From assembly GCA_964586775.1 (NCBI GenBank), contig CAZPJD010000260.1, forward strand, positions 1 through 23,583: DNA of 23,583 bases, read 5' to 3'. Shown in pieces: positions 1 to 9,144 of the stretch. The DNA is from JADLEX01 sp964586775. Its GTDB lineage: Bacteria > Lernaellota > Lernaellaia > JACKCT01. The notes beneath the pieces were generated by a model. It was not told the DNA's origin and did not search any database. It worked only from the letters and a program-made list of their open reading frames with translations. How positions within the stretch are numbered: the first letter of the stretch is position 1; each line of letters opens with the position of its first letter. Position numbers and translations under genes: made by a program.

Positions 1-613
1 GGTGCGCGAAGTGCGCGATGCCCGGGTTGCCGCCATCGATCACGTACAGGAACTCGATCACACCCGCGGCGAGCGCCATCCACTTGCCCTTCATCGGGAT
101 GATCAACATGACGAGCACCACGCGGTCGGGCCACGTGAGCCCCCACGCAAGCAGCAGGCCGAAGACGATGCCCGACGCGCCGACCGTGGGGATGATGCCG
201 CCGGGGCCGTTCGCGATGACCTGACACAGGCCCGCGCCGACGCCCGAGAGGGCGACGAGCCACAGGAACTTGTTCCGGCCGAACTTGAGTTCCAGTTCCG
301 CGCCAAACATCCACAGCATCAGCATGTTCATGATGAGGTGGCCGACGCCGCCGTGCAGGAAGTGGAACGTGGCGAGCTGCCAGATCCACCCGTGGAACAC
401 GAGTTTGGGCACCAGACCGAAGACGTCGGTGAACCACGGAAACAGCGCCTGCAGCACGAAGCCGGCGACGTTTGCGATCAGCAGCCCGCGAACGATCGGA
501 CCGACACGAGACGGCCCAAACTGCATGCGCACGTTGCCGCCGCGTCCGAATCCCCCGCCGCCCATGCCGCCGGGTCCCCCGCCGAAACCGCCGCCGAAAT
601 TTCGTTGCGTCAT
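1..613 (-). CDS. Rhomboid-family intramembrane serine protease (3' end beyond window)
   Basis: The minus strand from the ATG at 613 reads open to the window edge (204 residues). Known family role: cleavage of transmembrane substrates inside the inner membrane. Visible signs are the rhomboid HxxxN-type motif GHLIMNM (about residues 91-97), the catalytic-serine motif GASG (Ser147), and a final HFAH in which His204, the last complete codon in the window, sits where the catalytic His of the AHxxG motif belongs. Several hydrophobic helices lie between them. The first 30 residues are odd: a glycine-rich stretch (residues 7-27) broken mainly by Phe, Pro, Met and Arg before the first membrane helix near residue 40. 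It is the last gene seen in the minus-strand operon, 10 bases after the unknown 281-residue protein. Its substrate is unknown. Confidence 0.87.
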   Translation of the reverse strand, partial: MTQRNFGGGFGGGPGGMGGGGFGRGGNVRMQFGPSRVGPIVRGLLIANVAGFVLQALFPWFTDVFGLVPKLVFHGWIWQLATFHFLHGGVGHLIMNMLMLWMFGAELELKFGRNKFLWLVALSGVGAGLCQVIANGPGGIIPTVGASGIVFGLLLAWGLTWPDRVVLVMLIIPMKGKWMALAAGVIEFLYVIDGGNPGIAHFAH

Positions 614-623
614 GCCGGAACGC

Positions 624-1469
624 CTATTTGAACGACGCGAGCGCCGAGGTGAGGATTTTGAAGATCTTGTCGAGGTGCACCGCCGTCGGGCCGAAGCGAT
701 CGGTGAAGAGATTCGATTTCACGCCCGCGCCGAAGGTCATCAGCCGGTGACCCATCGCGTTCACCTCGATCATCATCCCGCGCTCGTCGTAGGCCAGCGC
801 GAGGTGGCGCAGCGACGCCTGCATCGCGTCGAAAATCGCGAGAATGTCGAAGGGGCTTCGGATCGAGAGCGCGACCGCGTCGGCGCCCTTGAGAAAAAAC
901 AGCCCAAGGCGAATGTAGGCGGGCGGATCGAGGATGCCCACGCGCAGCACGTCGCCGTCGAGCTTGCCGTCGAAGATCGGCTGATCGAAAGCGTGGATCG
1001 TGTACGAAAACGGGTGCGTCGAGTGTTGCAGGTAGTCGGCGCCGAAATCGATCAGGTCGAAGATCGTCTGGTGATCGAAATTGGAAAACAGCGTGTCGCG
1101 GATCTGCCCGATGAGCGCGGGCATCTGCTTGAGGAACTCGCGCGCCTTGCCGCGCAGGAACGCCAGGTGGATGTCGGAGTGCCCTTGCTGATCGAAGTGC
1201 GTTTCGGTGATTGGCCGCGCGTGCAGGCGGACCTCGAGATGGCCGTTGGCGGGGCGGGCGTGGCGGGCCGCGATCTCGTAAAGCTCTGGCGTGATGCCGG
1301 AGTCGATGAATCGGGCCATGTCCTGATCGGACTCGCCGGCCACCATGTGGCTCGAAAAACCCACGTCGCGCAGTTTGCGCGCGAGCGGGCGAAACATCCC
1401 CTGATGGCGTTTCAGGTGATCGACGATCGCATCGGTGAATTTTTCGGCGTGGCGCTTAGCGTGCGGCAT
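624..1469 (-). CDS. Conserved-looking hypothetical protein, 281 aa
   Basis: I do not recognise this family. The frame could open earlier (1547), but the ATG at 1469 overlaps the end of the upstream redoxin gene by 14 bases, which fits translational coupling, and the extra 26 residues upstream are only the redoxin gene in another frame. The product is a mixed helix/strand soluble protein with no signal peptide and no clear membrane helix. It is rich in His, Asp and Phe, for example HFDQQGHSDIHLAF in the first half and paired hydrophobic segments such as AYIRLGLFFLKGADAVALSI later. No catalytic motif stands out. The operon position, between a thioredoxin-fold protein and a rhomboid protease and downstream of a MacAB-type exporter, suggests an envelope or stress role, but that is inference only. 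Confidence 0.75.
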   Translation of the reverse strand: MPHAKRHAEKFTDAIVDHLKRHQGMFRPLARKLRDVGFSSHMVAGESDQDMARFIDSGITPELYEIAARHARPANGHLEVRLHARPITETHFDQQGHSDIHLAFLRGKAREFLKQMPALIGQIRDTLFSNFDHQTIFDLIDFGADYLQHSTHPFSYTIHAFDQPIFDGKLDGDVLRVGILDPPAYIRLGLFFLKGADAVALSIRSPFDILAIFDAMQASLRHLALAYDERGMMIEVNAMGHRLMTFGAGVKSNLFTDRFGPTAVHLDKIFKILTSALASFK

Positions 1470-2004
1470 CGAGAACGTCCCAAAGGGCGCGATCGGTCGC
1501 GTTGTCCGCGATGTGCCGACCGTAGTTGACGAAAAGCAGTCGTCCATCGCGATCGATCACAAAATCCGCGGGTTTTTGCCGTTCATCGCCGTCGAACCGC
1601 CCGTGCCAGTAGCCCGCGAGGGTCGCCTTGGCCGCGCGGCCGAGCGCCGCGGGCGCGGCGTATTCGCCCCAGGTCGCCCGTTCGACCCCATAGAGCGCAA
1701 AGAGTTCCTTGCCCGGGTCGGGAACGACGGTGAGGTCGAAGGGCCGCTTGGCATGGTGCGCGGCGAGCGCGGCGGCGTCGGACTGGATGACGACGACGAG
1801 CCGCGCGCCGCGCGACTCATATTGAACGCGCTGCGCCTGCAACTCGTGAAACCGCATCTGGCAGACGGGGCATCCCACGTAACGCAGGAACACGAGCACC
1901 ACGTGGCCCGATTCGCGCAGAGCCGCGAGGCTCACCGGTCGGCCGACGTGATCGGCGACGGAAAAATCGGGAGCGATGTCGTCCGCTCGCAGGTGGACGG
2001 TCAT
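1456..2004 (-). CDS. AhpC/TSA-like redoxin with CPVC motif
   Basis: A 182-residue thioredoxin-fold protein of the peroxiredoxin-like (AhpC/TSA) group. The opening APDFSVADHVGRPVSLAAL is the usual start of this family. It is followed by a strand VVLVFLRYVGCPVCQM carrying Cys45 and Cys48 as a CxxC pair, a later LTVVPDPGKELFALYGV segment, and the end-strand DFVIDRDGRLLFVNYG. The CxxC pair resembles the peroxiredoxin-like SelL/PRXL2 type more than a classical 2-Cys peroxiredoxin. Both positions are ordinary cysteine codons. Family knowledge suggests peroxide reduction or thiol exchange, probably cytoplasmic because no signal peptide is seen. The ATG at 2004 is preceded by AAAGGA, four bases away. 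It is separated by 102 bases from the upstream permease and overlaps the next gene. Confidence 0.85.
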   Translation of the reverse strand: MTVHLRADDIAPDFSVADHVGRPVSLAALRESGHVVLVFLRYVGCPVCQMRFHELQAQRVQYESRGARLVVVIQSDAAALAAHHAKRPFDLTVVPDPGKELFALYGVERATWGEYAAPAALGRAAKATLAGYWHGRFDGDERQKPADFVIDRDGRLLFVNYGRHIADNATDRALWDVLDAAR

Positions 2005-2106
2005 GCGTTCCTTTCGTGGATCGACCGGATGCGGTCGCGGGTGTCCGTGTGTACCGCATCGACGCTACGCAAACAAGATCGCAGCGGCGCCACCGGGCCG
2101 CACGCG

Positions 2107-3362
2107 TTACTCGTAACGCAGTGCCTCGATGGGGTTGAGCGCCGCGGCGCGCCTTGCGGGGACGACTCCGAAGACGATGCCGACGAGGATCGAAAACCCG
2201 AGGGCGAGCGACACGGCGAAGCCGGTGATCTCGACGGGCAGGGCGTCCGTCACGCTGGTGACGACGGTGAGGCCGCCGACCGCGATGACAACGCCGATGA
2301 TTCCGCCGAGCAGAGAGAGCGCCGACGCCTCGATCAGGAACTGGCGCGAGATGTCGCGCGGGCGCGCGCCCAGCGCCTTGCGCACGCCGATCTCGCGGGT
2401 GCGTTCCTTCACCGAGACGAGCATGATGTTCATGATGCCGACGCCGCCCACGAGCAGCGAGATGCCGGCGATGCCGATCGCGGCGGCGAAGATCGCGCCG
2501 GTCATGTTCGCCCACGCGCGGGTGATCGATTCGCGGGTTTCGAGCTCGAAGGTGTCCTCGTCGGTGAGCTTGAGCTTGTGACGCACGCGCATGAGCGCGC
2601 GGACCTCGTCGATGGCGGTGGCGATGTTGACGCCGGGCCGCGCCTTGATGGCGATCTCCATGTTGTCGTCGAGCTCGCGCGATTTGAGCAGCGTCGGCAG
2701 GGGCAGGGCGATCAGCTTGTCCTGACTCTGGCCGAAGATCGATCCACGGCGCTCGAGCACGCCGATCACGCGAAGCCGGTGAGCGCCCACGCGCACAAAC
2801 CGGCCGATGGGGCTGCCGTAGGGAAAGATCCTCTCGACGACGTCGGTGCCGAGGATCGCCACGTTGCGCGGGCTGACGTCTTCGAGGCTCGAAAAATTCC
2901 GGCCTTCCTGCACGTAGATGCCGCCGATTTCGGGGTAGGTGCTCGTCGCGCCCACCAGCATCACGTCGGGATCGGTTTTTTCGTTGCCCGCGCGCACGAC
3001 CTCGTTGAAGTAGATGACGGTGGGCGAGACCATCTCCACCGATTGGCATCCCGCGAGAATCGCCTTGGCGTCGTCCATGTCGAGGTCCGGTCGCCGGTGG
3101 TATTTGTGCCAATCGAAACTGATCTGGATCGACGGGTACTTTTTGAGGAAGAACGACGACGCGCCGATGCGGTTGAGCTCGGTCGTCATGATGTTGTCGA
3201 TGCCCTTGACGATGCTCATCATCGCGATGACCGTCGCCACGCCGATGATGATGCCCAGGCACGTGAGCACCGAGCGCATCTTGTTGGCGCGCACGGCATC
3301 GAAGGCCATCTTCACGGCCTCCCAAAGCGCACGCAGGCGACGGATACGTTCGGAGACCGCCA

Positions 3363-3363
<1 letters not shown>
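2107..3363 (-). CDS. MacB/FtsX-type ABC transporter permease (second of pair)
   Basis: A 418-residue permease of the MacB type. One N-terminal membrane helix (about 33-54) is followed by a periplasmic MacB_PCD-like domain, then three helices near 290-315, 347-370 and 383-402, ending in PARRAAALNPIEALRYE. The segment VGGVGIMNIMLVSVKERTREIGVRKALGA is the FtsX-family hallmark. The ATPase is encoded separately, as in LolCDE-like systems, rather than fused as in E. coli MacB. The ATG at 3363 shares one base with the stop of the preceding permease (TGATG), so the two are probably made in matched amounts. It is clearly a diverged paralogue of that permease, which suggests a heterodimer. The substrate cannot be read from sequence; peptides, lipopeptides or small toxic molecules are known for the family. 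Confidence 0.93.
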
Positions 3364-4580
<1,217 letters not shown>

Positions 4581-4595
4581 GGCGCCGCCCCCGCC

Positions 4596-5284
<689 letters not shown>

Positions 5285-5288
<4 letters not shown>

Positions 5289-6517
5289 GACGCCTTCTCG
5301 TCCTCGTCCGGCGCGGTCTCCTCGCCGATCTCCAGCAGGTCACCTTCTTTAAGGTCCTTGTTGAGGGTCTTATAGGGACCGCACACGATTTCGGCGCCCT
5401 CGTCGAGGCCCGACTTGATTTCGATGTCGAACTCGGAGCTGATGCCGGTCTCGATCACGGCCATCTTCGAGCGGCCCTCTTCCACCTTGAATGCGACGTC
5501 CTTGAGTTTGTCGGCCTGCACTTGCCCGATCGGTTTTTTGGGATCGGCGGTGGGATCGCGCATCGTGACGCACTGGATCGGCGCGGCGAGCGCACCGGCG
5601 CGCGTGTCGGTGACGACGTTGGCCGTCGCGCTCATGCCCGAGCGCAGCAGCGACACGTCGTCTCGTATCGTGACGGTCACATCGAAATTCGTGGTTTCTT
5701 CCTGCGTGCCGAGGGCCGTGGTCTTGGCCGAGTGGCCGATCATCGTGACCTCGCCCTTGAACTTGCGCTCGGGGAACGCGTCGACCTCGACCTCGGCCTC
5801 CTGCCCCAGCTTGATCGCAGGCACGTCGTTTTCATCCACCTCGACCTTCACCTCCATCGCCGAGACGTCGGCCACGGTCATGATGACGTCTCGCGTGAAC
5901 TGCGAACCGATCGCGATCTCGCCCACCTTTTTGTTGAGCGCGATCACGACGCCGTCGAGCGGCGAGGTGAGCGTGGTCTTGCGCAGATCGTCGCCCGCCT
6001 GACGCAGCCCCGCGCCCGCCTGCCGCGCCTGATCCTCCGCCGTGCGCAGCGTCGCCTCCTGCACTTGCAGGGTCGTGCGCGCGCGCTCGAGTTCGGTGGC
6101 CGATACGAGGTCCTTCGTCGCGAGCTGTTCAAGGCGTTTCAGATCGCGCCCGGATTGATCGAGATTCGCCCGCGCGAGCATCACCTGCGACTCCGCCGCT
6201 CGCTTGGCGGCCGAGAGCTGGTCGCGACTCGCCTGATAGCGCGTGGAGTCGAGCTCGACGAGCAGCTCGCCGCGCTTCACGACCTGACCTTCGACAACGG
6301 GGATCCGCGTGATCTCGCCCGAGACGTAGGCGGAGAGATCGACCTTGACGACGGGCTGGATCTTGCCCGACGCGGAGACGGTCTGGACGATGTCCTTGCG
6401 CTCGACCTTCTTGGTGTTGACGCTGACCTTGGGTTCCGACATCGCCGACACGACGATCAACGCAACGATGCCGGCGACCAAGAGGCCGAGGACGATCCAC
6501 AGGATTTTTCGTTTCAA
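5285..6517 (-). CDS. MacA/HlyD-type periplasmic adaptor subunit
   Basis: A 410-residue membrane-fusion protein. It opens with a single N-terminal membrane anchor (about residues 5-26, ILWIVLGLLVAGIVALIVV), then the first half of a lipoyl domain (VSASGKIQPVVKVDLSAYVS), a coiled-coil hairpin rich in Ala, Gln and Arg (about 90-180), the returning lipoyl half with LTSPLDGVVIALNKKVGE, and beta-barrel and membrane-proximal domains. The C-terminus is strongly acidic. The start is a TTG at 6517, chosen because GGAG lies six bases upstream and no ATG fits the lipoyl and anchor layout. In known MacAB systems this protein links the inner-membrane permease to an outer-membrane channel and stimulates the ATPase. 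The ATPase gene follows with an ATGA overlap. Confidence 0.93.
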
Positions 6518-6523
6518 AGCGGG

Positions 6524-6527
6524 CTCC
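6524..6527 (-). promoter_or_regulatory. Shine-Dalgarno deciding the TTG start of the MacA-type adaptor
   Basis: GGAG on the minus strand, six bases before TTG at 6517. No ATG or GTG start in frame would keep the complete membrane anchor, so this site fixes a non-ATG start. Confidence 0.6.
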
Positions 6528-6543
6528 GCGGCGAGCCGGTCCC

Positions 6544-7020
6544 TCAGGGCTCGGGCGTGTGTTCGGCCGCCGTTCCGAACTCGCTGTACTCGCCTTTTTC
6601 AAACACGACTTCCCGGATGTCCTTGATTTTCACCGTCACCTCGCCCAGCGAGGTGCGTCCCTGGCACACGCCGAAGGACTTCACCCGGATCTCGTAGTTC
6701 GTATCGTCCCAGAACGTCAGTTCGGCGGTCTTGTATCGGTTGTCCAGGTCCTTGATGCGAACCGTTTGAATCCGGCCGAAGGGCACCTCGATCTTCGTGC
6801 TGCCGCGATACCCCGTGATTTTCGTCGAACCGCCGCACGAGACGAGTTCGGCCTCGGATACCTCGCCTTTGACGTCCACGATCTTTGCGTGAAAATTCTT
6901 GCGGGGCTTCGGGAATTTCGCCGGAGTGCCGCCCATGTCGCCCATGCCCAGCGCGCTCGCCGCGAACAGGCAAATGAGAAGCGGAAAGAGCGCGGCGGCG
7001 AGGCGGAATCGGTTGCGCAT
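6544..7020 (-). CDS. Small secreted protein of unknown function, first gene of the MacAB-type operon
   Basis: A 158-residue protein that I do not recognise. It has a clear Sec-type signal peptide: Arg at 2, 4 and 6, hydrophobic core LAAALFPLLICLFAAS, and a likely cleavage near Ala-Leu-Gly at 23-25. No lipobox is present. The mature part is predicted mostly beta strand, with alternating charged and hydrophobic residues, and contains a short internal echo STKITGYRGSTKIEVPFGRI (residues 65-84). There are two cysteines in the mature part (Cys62, Cys119) that could form a disulfide. The gene lies 26 bases before the adaptor gene and directly behind a candidate promoter, so it leads the operon. A role as periplasmic partner or substrate-binding factor of the exporter is inferred from position only. 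Confidence 0.78.
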   Translation of the reverse strand: MRNRFRLAAALFPLLICLFAASALGMGDMGGTPAKFPKPRKNFHAKIVDVKGEVSEAELVSCGGSTKITGYRGSTKIEVPFGRIQTVRIKDLDNRYKTAELTFWDDTNYEIRVKSFGVCQGRTSLGEVTVKIKDIREVVFEKGEYSEFGTAAEHTPEP

Positions 7021-7056
7021 GAAACCCCCAACGGCGAACGGGCGACGAGCGCAAAA

Positions 7057-7086
7057 AAGCTACGCGATGCCGCAATCCACTGTCAA
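7057..7086 (-). promoter_or_regulatory. Candidate sigma70-type promoter of the MacAB-type operon
   Basis: On the minus strand a perfect -35 TTGACA (7086-7081) is followed after 18 bases by TAGCTT (7062-7057), a weak -10. It would start transcription about 30 bases before the ATG at 7020. The -10 match is only three of six, so this rests mainly on the -35 and on its position in the one gap ahead of the operon. Confidence 0.4.
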
Positions 7087-7165
7087 GGAACCCGCCATCG
7101 CGGTGCGCGCCTTGTTCGGGATTCCCGCGACATTTCGAAGACCCCGGACACCCGGCGGGATTTAT

Positions 7166-7966
7166 TCATATCAGGTCGGCGAAATCGCGCGAAAGCCGCC
7201 GAAACCACGCCCAACCCACCACCAGCATGAGCAGCGTGGCGAGTGAGAAGTAGAGGAATCCGAGCGGCTCGGGCATCTCGTCGCCGAGCAGAGCGGCGCG
7301 ATAGGCGTTGATGAGCCAGGACGCGGGATTGAGATAGAAAAGGTACACGACCTTTTCCGGGATGAGCGACATGGGAAAGACGATCGGTGTGCCGAAAAAC
7401 CACAGCGTGAGCACGGCGCCGATCATCTCGCGGGCGTCCTTGTAGAAAACCGATACGGCGCTGACGAAGAGCGTGATCCCGAGCGTGAAGAGCAGTTGCA
7501 ACGGCAGGATGGCGACGAGCAGGCCGACGCCGATGCCGCTCGGCATGATGTGGCCGACGATCATGAGCACGGGCACGTAAACGGCCATGGCGATGAGTTC
7601 GTGCAAGAACGCCCCAATCACGCACCGCATCGGCATCAGGATTTTCGGAAAATTGACCTGTTTGACGAGGTCGCGGTTTTCCAGAAAGACCTGCGACGAC
7701 CGGTGGATCGCGTCGGAGATCGCCAGCCACGGCAACATTCCCGCGAAAAGGAAGAGGCCGTAGTTCTTGGGCCCGGCGTTGCCGCCCACGTTGATGTCGA
7801 GGATGTAGCCGAAAACGAAGGTGTAGAGCAAAACGAGCAGGAGCGGGTGGATGACCGACCAGAAAAAGCCCAGAAAGCTCGCGCCATAGCGGTTTCGCAG
7901 ATCGGTCCGCACGAAGCCGCGCAGCAGGTAGCGGTGTCGGTAGATGTCGGCGAGCCGGTCGGACAA
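7166..7966 (-). CDS. ABC-2 type export permease, Wzm/polysaccharide-export-like
   Basis: A 266-residue inner-membrane protein with about six hydrophobic helices. The N-terminal signature LLRGFVRTDLRNRYGASFLG followed by FFWSVIHPLLLVLLYTFVFG is typical of the Wzm/RfbA/KpsM/TagG permeases that export O-antigen, capsule or teichoic acid chains. The segment VFLENRDLVKQVNFPK and the late FFGTPIVFPMSLIP also fit. The start is a TTG at 7966 with a strong GGGGAG five bases upstream; no better start exists in frame. Such permeases need a Wzt-like ATPase, but neither neighbour encodes one: upstream is the divergent aroF and downstream is the separately promoted exporter operon. The ATPase must be elsewhere, or the protein works with a shared one. 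The exported glycan is unknown. Confidence 0.88.
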   Translation of the reverse strand: MSDRLADIYRHRYLLRGFVRTDLRNRYGASFLGFFWSVIHPLLLVLLYTFVFGYILDINVGGNAGPKNYGLFLFAGMLPWLAISDAIHRSSQVFLENRDLVKQVNFPKILMPMRCVIGAFLHELIAMAVYVPVLMIVGHIMPSGIGVGLLVAILPLQLLFTLGITLFVSAVSVFYKDAREMIGAVLTLWFFGTPIVFPMSLIPEKVVYLFYLNPASWLINAYRAALLGDEMPEPLGFLYFSLATLLMLVVGWAWFRRLSRDFADLI

Positions 7967-7971
7967 CGGAT

Positions 7972-7977
7972 CTCCCC
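7972..7977 (-). promoter_or_regulatory. Shine-Dalgarno deciding the TTG start of the ABC-2 permease
   Basis: GGGGAG on the minus strand, five bases before the TTG at 7966. Its strength is the main reason to accept a TTG start. Confidence 0.6.
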
Positions 7978-8094
7978 GGAATTCGAATGCGGATCGGGAA
8001 CGGCGTCATCATAGGGAGGCCGTCCCCGACTTGTCATCCCCTCGGGCGGATGGAATACTACTTCGCTTTTTCACGCGGCCCTTCGCCGCCGATC

Positions 8095-8099
8095 GGGAG
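8095..8099 (+). promoter_or_regulatory. Shine-Dalgarno of aroF
   Basis: GGGAG seven bases before the ATG at 8107. It favours this start over the in-frame ATG at 8050, which would add 19 residues not seen in the family. Confidence 0.6.
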
Positions 8100-8106
8100 T
8101 GGAAAT

Positions 8107-9144
8107 ATGGTGATCGTGATGGATCGCTACAGCACGCCGGAGCAGATCGACGCCGTGATCGAGAAGGTCCACGGCTTCGGGCTCGACGTGCATCGCAGCG
8201 ACGGCGTCGAGCAGACGGTGCTGGGCGTGGTGGGCCACGGCGGTAAGCTCGCGCGCGAGGAATTTCTGGTCATGCCCGGCGTCACGGACGTCGTGAAGAT
8301 CTCGTCGTCGTACAAGCTGCCGAGTCGGACTTTTCAACAGGACGACACGATTGTCGACGTGGACGGCGTGCTGATCGGCGGTCCCGAGGTCGTGGTGATG
8401 GCGGGGCCGTGCTCGGTGGAGAGCGAGGAGCAGATCAACGTGTCGGCGGCGGCGGTGGCCGCGGCCGGCGGGCGGATCCTGCGCGGCGGCGCGTACAAAC
8501 CGCGCTCGTCGCCCTACAGCTTTCAGGGGCTCGGTCTCGACGGGCTCAAACTTCTACGCGACGCGGCCGATCGCTATGGCCTGAAGGTCGTCTCCGAGGT
8601 CATGTCCACCGAGCAGATCGACACGATGCTGCCCTACGTGGATCTGTTTCAGGTCGGCGCGCGCAACATGCAGAACTTCACGATGCTCACCGAGCTCGGC
8701 AAGCAGCGAAAGCCGGTGCTGCTCAAACGCGGGCTGTCGGCGACCATCGAGGAGTGGCTGCTTTCGGCCGAGTACCTGATGGCGGGCGGCAACAAGATGG
8801 TCGTGCTGTGCGAGCGCGGAATCCGGTCTTACGACCAGCAGACGCGCAACATCATGGACATCTCGTCGATCCCAGTGGTGAAACATCTGTCGCACCTGCC
8901 CATCGTAGCCGACCCCAGTCACGCCACGGGCATTCGCAACTACGTCGCCCCGGTGGCGCGCGCGGCGGTGGCGGCGGGGGCCGACGGGCTCATGGTCGAG
9001 ATCCATCCGAATCCCGACAAGGCACTATCCGACGGCCCGCAGTCGCTCTACCTGGATCAGTTCGCCACGCTCATGCGGCGCTGCCGGATCATCGCCACCA
9101 CCCTCGGGCGCAACATCGCCCCCGAACGCGACGATGGCGTTTAG
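8107..9144 (+). CDS. aroF: 3-deoxy-7-phosphoheptulonate (DAHP) synthase, type I-beta with N-terminal regulatory domain
   Basis: A 345-residue enzyme that condenses phosphoenolpyruvate and erythrose-4-phosphate, the entry step of the shikimate pathway. An N-terminal ferredoxin-like domain (about residues 1-70, opening MVIVMDRYSTPEQIDAVI) precedes the TIM barrel, as in the Thermotoga maritima enzyme, where that domain carries feedback inhibition by tyrosine. Barrel motifs include AGPCSVE (metal-binding Cys), GGAYKPRSSPYSFQGLG, GARNMQNF, PVLLKRG, CERGIRSY and VADPSHATG (metal His). The KPRSSPYSFQG form separates it from the related KDO-8-phosphate synthase KdsA. The ATG at 8107 was chosen for the GGGAG site seven bases upstream and for agreement with family N-termini. 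Its end overlaps tyrA by 11 bases, so supply and use of chorismate-pathway carbon are coupled. Confidence 0.95.
   Translation: MVIVMDRYSTPEQIDAVIEKVHGFGLDVHRSDGVEQTVLGVVGHGGKLAREEFLVMPGVTDVVKISSSYKLPSRTFQQDDTIVDVDGVLIGGPEVVVMAGPCSVESEEQINVSAAAVAAAGGRILRGGAYKPRSSPYSFQGLGLDGLKLLRDAADRYGLKVVSEVMSTEQIDTMLPYVDLFQVGARNMQNFTMLTELGKQRKPVLLKRGLSATIEEWLLSAEYLMAGGNKMVVLCERGIRSYDQQTRNIMDISSIPVVKHLSHLPIVADPSHATGIRNYVAPVARAAVAAGADGLMVEIHPNPDKALSDGPQSLYLDQFATLMRRCRIIATTLGRNIAPERDDGV

Noticed and set aside
1456..2004. Selenocysteine in the redoxin CxxC site
   Set aside because: Both positions are ordinary cysteine codons; no in-frame TGA is present.
2005..2106. Separate promoter or terminator between the second permease and the redoxin gene
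   Set aside because: Only poor -35/-10 matches (TTGTTT and TACACA, three of six or fewer each) and a five-base GC dyad without a T-run were seen. The 102-base gap may still hold a weak internal promoter.
8031..8055. Possible aroF promoter TTGTCA with a -10 near TACTAC
   Set aside because: The spacing is 19 and the -10 matches only three of six. It is too weak to list as a feature, although some promoter must lie in 7967-8106.
8107..9144. Reading the aldolase-like gene as kdsA
   Set aside because: The N-terminal ferredoxin-like domain and the motif KPRSSPYSFQG are those of DAHP synthase type I-beta, not KDO-8-phosphate synthase.
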